A DNA stretch of 10,453 nucleotides from Isohypsibius dastychi (taxonomy: Eukaryota > Tardigrada > Eutardigrada > Parachela > Isohypsibiidae). The notes under the pieces were generated by a model. The model made no database searches and was not told the origin of the DNA. It worked only from the letters and a program-made list of their open reading frames with translations. Position 1 is the first letter of the stretch, and every line of letters starts with the position of its first letter. The DNA lies in the NCBI GenBank assembly GCA_034696485.1, contig JAQIWT010001528.1:1-10453 (forward strand), in the 5' to 3' direction. This document shows positions 9,301 to 10,453 of this stretch, one piece after another. A program made the translations under genes and the position numbers.

Positions 9301-10453
9301 CTTGAATCGTGAACTTGAACTGTTTTCCGATATCAGCTCTCGTCAGATTTCTCAAAAGGTAGAGATCACCGGTCGATCCGTTTACACCACAGAGCTGGTC
9401 GTTGTTATCCCGCATTGTATAAGCAATAACCGAGTTGACCCCTTCATCCGCGTCTTCAGCAACGATCTACAAGCACTATGCTTTACAAATGTTGCTTACC
9501 AAATACCGAAAATTGCTCACCTTTCCGACTGTTTCTTCCAGAGATGATGTCAGAGGTACACTGAACTGGTATAGACTACGCGCGAAAACAGGAATGTTGT
9601 CGTTTTTATCCAGGATTTTGATTTCTAATTCCGCCCGAGCGGCTCGTTCTCCATTTAGCGACATGGATGTCGCTTGGACATGAAGTACGATAAAGTTGCC
9701 CTTTTCGCGATCCAGCGGAACGCCGGTTGTGTAGACATCGCCAGTCACCGAGTCGATCCTGAAGGAAGGATGTTGATTCAAAATTGAAAACACCTGGTTT
9801 TCGTTCAGAAAGCGGCCAAGAGTGAGAACAGTGAGCAGAAGCGATGATTCCGTGCTTTCTTCCATAACGGAGGCAAAGTACCGAGAAGCACTGAATCGCA
9901 AACCATTGTTTTCAACCGACAAAAATGACACGTGAACTCGGGTGGTTGTGGAGTAAAGTCCATCGGAAGCTTGGGCAATTAGCGATCGCAAATTGGAGCT
10001 TGTGGAAGTTTGGTTGAATGATTCGGAAACGGAAATCACGCCGGTAATCGGGTGAATCTGGAACAACTTATCCGAGTTACCGCTAGTGAATTTGTAGGTC
10101 ACAGTATCGGCAGTGTTCACGTTGTCCAGATCCGTAGCTTTAACAGTCCCCACTAGCGTGTCACCGAAGACTGGCAGAGTCAACGTAAAATTGTAATCAC
10201 GGAATCCAAACGCTGGAGGACAATCATTGATGTTCAATATCTGAACGGTGACCTTTGCAGTTTCAAGGGATGTCAGTCTAGATTCGCCATGGTCAACAGC
10301 TTGAACGTAGAAATCAATGTGCTGGATCTTTTCAAAATCGACAGAGCGGCGTAGTCGAATAGTTCCTGTTTGAATAATCTCGAAATAATCTTGGCTTTCT
10401 GAGTTCAAGATTGTGTATGACAGCATTCCGTTCATTCCAGAGTCCGCATCATG
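388..10453 (-). CDS. Fat-like atypical protocadherin, C-terminal 2930 residues (5' partial, 21 exon segments)
   Basis: Giant single-pass membrane cadherin of the Fat family. Family members mediate adhesion and planar polarity and organise actin through their tails. Joining 21 segments gives 8793 bases, 2930 codons plus TGA at 388-390. Domains, numbered from the window edge: 18 cadherin repeats (about residues 1-1900), a membrane-proximal domain with RKRR at 1951-1954, two EGF-like domains, one LamG, four EGF domains, a transmembrane helix (2484-2503) and a 427-residue tail ending TQV. One LamG flanked by EGFs plus a YYWD tail motif points to FAT1/2/3, insect Fat-like/Kugelei or nematode CDH-4. 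FAT4/Drosophila Fat usually have two LamG domains, and Flamingo/CELSR would show GPS and seven-helix regions, which are absent. The coding frame is still open at 10453, so the start, signal peptide and further repeats are upstream. Family assignment is firm; the exact orthologue is inferred. Confidence 0.93.
391..402 (-). other. C-terminal class I PDZ-binding motif (QTQV)
   Basis: The last residues before the TGA at 388-390 are GKQTQV. T-x-V at the end fits the class I PDZ ligand S/T-x-hydrophobic. Mammalian FAT1 also ends in a class I-type motif, which supports 388 as the true end of the protein. Confidence 0.8.
1115..1150 (-). other. 36-base in-frame exon in the cytoplasmic tail
   Basis: Flanked by acceptor CTCTAG and donor AAG/GTAAAG, this segment codes for VGMSKSVGGSTK (first base from the previous exon). 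Both flanking introns are phase 1, so skipping joins DTG directly to DYYWD without frame loss. Four Ser/Thr and two Lys make it a possible phosphorylation or regulatory insert. Its small size and symmetric phase make it a natural cassette-exon candidate. Confidence 0.75.
1907..1966 (-). other. Transmembrane helix and stop-transfer signal
   Basis: Twenty mainly Ile, Leu, Val and Ala residues (from ILIVVAAIV to ILSVV), preceded by the aromatic WSWVE and followed at once by CRRKIRKRRG, a dense positive cluster on the cytoplasmic side. This gives a type I single-pass topology. The Cys at the boundary could be palmitoylated (inference). Confidence 0.95.
2027..2461 (-). other. Four EGF domains between LamG and the membrane
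   Basis: All four lie in one exon (2893-1447). EGF 3 (2461-2363): CISMPCQNGGSC, TCTCSPRFSGPHC. EGF 4 (2344-2249): CGGNPCLHGTC, FCSCPTGLTGKRC. EGF 5 (2233-2141): CNPNPCLNGGC, ICQCLTGYEGVNC. EGF 6 (2122-2027) starts DINECLQHPCQNGGLC, the calcium-binding EGF signature, and ends RCNCSVQARGNLC. In EGF 6 the usual G-Y/F turn before the last cysteine is replaced by QARG. The last cysteine is about 20 residues from the membrane helix. Confidence 0.92.
2492..3091 (-). other. Laminin G domain
   Basis: About 182 residues across three exons (introns 2894-2947 and, at its edge, 3106-3162). The order is typical: SYAWYDL, LSLSLKFKTRSAAGNLMYVAG, LDYSILEIKDGIVQYRFDCGSGEG, then NDDKWHELSVQRHGRQAEIRLD and finally GFIGCIKNIQLNG with a closing cysteine in IQWGC. 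The G-x-x-G-C-I-x-N-I-x-x-N-G signature is diagnostic. LamG domains bind matrix or cell-surface partners; the partner is not known here. Only one LamG is present between EGFs, which is the FAT1/2/3 and Fat-like layout. Confidence 0.92.
3191..3546 (-). other. Two EGF-like domains before LamG
   Basis: EGF-like 1 (3546-3308, with the 3319-3383 intron) starts CRPESCAFGEC, carries a loop of about 40 residues, then closes with FECVCKPGYGGSRCE; the long loop is unusual for an EGF but sits where Fat proteins have a similar atypical module. EGF-like 2 (3289-3191) is compact: NECATEKC, ICMP, TTCVCPNGGSGEQC. Both have six cysteines in EGF order. The splice joining KPGYGG to SRCE is in phase 1, a common arrangement for EGF modules. 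Confidence 0.82.
3547..3906 (-). other. Fat-type membrane-proximal extracellular domain
   Basis: About 120 residues between the last cadherin repeat and the first EGF cysteine. The segment contains VTLDDISVEEFVNNYEPKF, an RRNKDVHILSVQP strand, the basic RKRR site, then VDVLFAVSKGKSGFVT and a helix-like stretch of Leu, Glu and Asn. A comparable region with an amphipathic start and a later xVxFAV strand occurs between the cadherins and the first EGF in Fat and CELSR proteins. It holds no cysteines. The assignment rests on position and general resemblance, not on a strict motif. Confidence 0.6.
3730..3741 (-). other. Furin-type proprotein convertase site (RKRR)
   Basis: The codons read CGA AAA AGA CGT, giving Arg-Lys-Arg-Arg followed by Glu-Ala-Glu, an R-x-K/R-R furin consensus. 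It lies in a hydrophilic Ser/Thr-rich loop of the membrane-proximal domain, about 976 residues from the C terminus. Cleavage would leave a C-terminal piece holding the EGFs, LamG, helix and tail, possibly still bound to the cadherin array. Furin-type processing has been reported for mammalian FAT1; cleavage here is inferred from the motif alone. Confidence 0.6.
3907..4703 (-). other. Cadherin repeats 17-18 (membrane-proximal end of the array)
   Basis: Repeat 17 (4703-4192) reads NYSAVLQ, then the optional six residues of the 4564-4581 microexon, then EKRSSGFTVV and ALTDADSEINGPPF. The NGPPF block is typical of late Fat repeats. It ends VAESQFPPKI, without DxNDN. Repeat 18 (4191 to about 3907) has ASDADIFD and VTDGRF and ends LEIENDL. 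No further cadherin signature follows, which fits the last repeat next to the Fat membrane-proximal domain. Confidence 0.85.
4564..4581 (-). other. Candidate 18-base microexon (six residues, TRAGSQ)
   Basis: Between exons 4817-4674 and 4479-3384 lies an 18-base segment preceded by a pyrimidine-rich tract ending CTACTAACAG and followed by the near-perfect donor CAA/GTAAGT. It codes for TRAGSQ in phase 0 on both sides, so including or skipping it keeps the frame. Skipping would leave one intron of 194 bases, far longer than any other in the gene, but would give the canonical start YSAVLQEKRSSG, in which E sits at the usual calcium-ligand position. Inclusion lengthens the first strand by six residues. 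Both forms look workable. Confidence 0.6.
4704..6457 (-). other. Cadherin repeats 12-16
   Basis: Repeat 12 (6457-6161): AKDADS, PLDRETQ, DINDNAPQC. Repeat 13 (6160-5793): PEDIDVG, ASDADENN, ALDREKQ, DINDCSPTL. Repeat 14 (5792-5469): MEDLSP, AKDDDLGNN, QLDRETK, AKDAGQPS, with a variant linker NVRDDPPVF. Repeat 15 (5468-5154): PEDSAVG, but SLDDEI in place of the usual ATDxD; PLDYEKQ and DVNDNAPNW. Repeat 16 (5153-4704): SEDAALGS, ASDTDSGENG, PLDRET, VDNGVPALSS, DCNDNAPKF, interrupted by introns at 5093-5146 and 4818-4898. This is the best-conserved calcium-binding stretch of the array. Confidence 0.9.
6458..7571 (-). other. Cadherin repeats 9-11
   Basis: Repeat 9 (7571-7129) has AVDSDAGANG and a TDQGIPALQ strand but ends VTPDRNLPEF, without standard ligands. 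Repeat 10 (7128-6823) is the most divergent: where other repeats show a DxD motif it reads VRMKQSEDIVF, and its LDRE position reads LDAEQQ. It ends with the partly conserved DENDQRPRF. Repeat 11 (6822-6458, split by the 6491-6543 intron) is fully canonical with ATDDDQGQN, KLDRETE, YDGGMPVLSA and DVNDNPPVF. Confidence 0.87.
7572..9220 (-). other. Cadherin repeats 5-8
   Basis: Repeat 5 (9220-8774) begins YHVNVSESLVAGS, has PLDYEQQ, and ends DVNDC followed by a longer than usual linker before the next repeat; the 37-base intron falls there. Repeat 6 (8773-8288) has the strong calcium motif SDDDSGDN, a long inserted loop of about 25 residues between 8640 and 8540, VLDRETV, and DINDNPPCF. Repeat 7 (8287-7940) has AVDHDE but its end, VSLNRHAPKF, lacks the DxNDN motif. 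Repeat 8 (7939-7572) has DDLDSGRNG, QLDREKV and DVNDQTAVF. Confidence 0.87.
9221..10453 (-). other. Cadherin repeats 1-4 of the window
   Basis: Repeat 1 (10453-10208, cut by the window edge) opens with a DADSG calcium motif and ends NINDCPPAF. Repeat 2 (10207-9893) has ATDLD but ends SVENNGLRF, without the DxNDN ligands. Repeat 3 (9892-9584) has a weak front half lacking a DxD motif but a canonical PLDREKG and a DKNDNIPVF linker. Repeat 4 (9583-9221, with the 9467-9520 intron) has AEDADEG and ends VELPVPTF, again without calcium ligands. These are extracellular adhesion modules of about 100 residues. Numbering is local to the window. Confidence 0.88.

Larger units (their letters stand above)
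4564..10453 (-). other. Splice map, upstream half (cadherin-repeat exons)
   Basis: Exon segments in transcript order: 10453-9521 (partial), 9466-9049, 8992-8834, 8796-8368, 8313-8134, 8082-7657, 7597-7509, 7449-7311, 7250-6544, 6490-6155, 6086-5147, 5092-4899, 4817-4674, 4581-4564. The introns between them are 54, 56, 37, 54, 51, 59, 59, 60, 53, 68, 54, 81 and 92 bases. Each reads GT...AG on the minus strand, and each junction restores an expected cadherin motif, for example LETVGK/IVAED at 9520/9467 and IIIK/DINDN at 8367/8314. Phases agree throughout. The weakest donor is at 5146 (CAAA/GTTCGT); it is chosen because it gives the normal spacing NAPNWSQNKF...SED. Confidence 0.85.

Noticed and set aside
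388-10453. A set of separate genes, or a pseudogene broken by frameshifts
   Set aside because: Every break between the minus-strand frames has GT-AG borders, and removing them restores one 2930-codon frame with intact domain motifs.
388-10453. Flamingo/CELSR (seven-helix cadherin)
   Set aside because: There is only one transmembrane helix, with no GPS or hormone-receptor domain, and the tail has a Fat-like YYWD element and PDZ end.
1-10453. Mobile elements, tRNA/rRNA genes, CRISPR arrays or a novel multi-gene system
   Set aside because: Nearly all sequence is explained by two animal genes and short introns; no terminal repeats, RNA-gene folds or spaced repeats were seen.

Overview
The window is animal DNA. 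It holds one long intron-containing gene on the minus strand and the last exon of a second gene on the plus strand, ending tail to tail. All 20 introns I can place are GT-AG and short (37-99 bases, mostly 51-68), and the two stop codons are only 236 bases apart. This fits a compact invertebrate genome. A nematode, perhaps a basal lineage, is my best guess, but the sequence does not prove it, and a tardigrade or other small-genome invertebrate is possible.

Plus strand, 1-151: the C-terminal end of a thyroglobulin type-1 domain protein, running in from outside the window. 152-387: a short intergenic stretch that must carry both 3' UTRs.

Minus strand, 10453 down to 388: the 3' part of a Fat-like giant protocadherin. 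Joining 21 exon segments gives 8793 coding bases, exactly 2930 codons plus a TGA stop, with the phase agreeing at every junction. In order the protein has 18 cadherin repeats (the first cut by the window edge), a membrane-proximal domain with an RKRR furin-type site, two EGF-like domains, one laminin G domain, four more EGF domains, one transmembrane helix, and a cytoplasmic tail of about 427 residues ending in a class I PDZ-binding motif (TQV). Several EGFs around a single LamG and a single-pass membrane anchor match the FAT1/2/3 - Drosophila Fat-like (Kugelei) - nematode CDH-4 branch better than FAT4/Drosophila Fat or Flamingo/CELSR. The N-terminal repeats and the promoter lie beyond 10453.

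The most notable points are an 18-base microexon (4564-4581) inside the calcium-site region of a cadherin repeat, a 36-base in-frame exon in the tail (1115-1150), clusters of cadherin linkers without calcium ligands, the RKRR site, and a 37-base intron. I found no mobile element, RNA gene, CRISPR array or novel multi-gene system.
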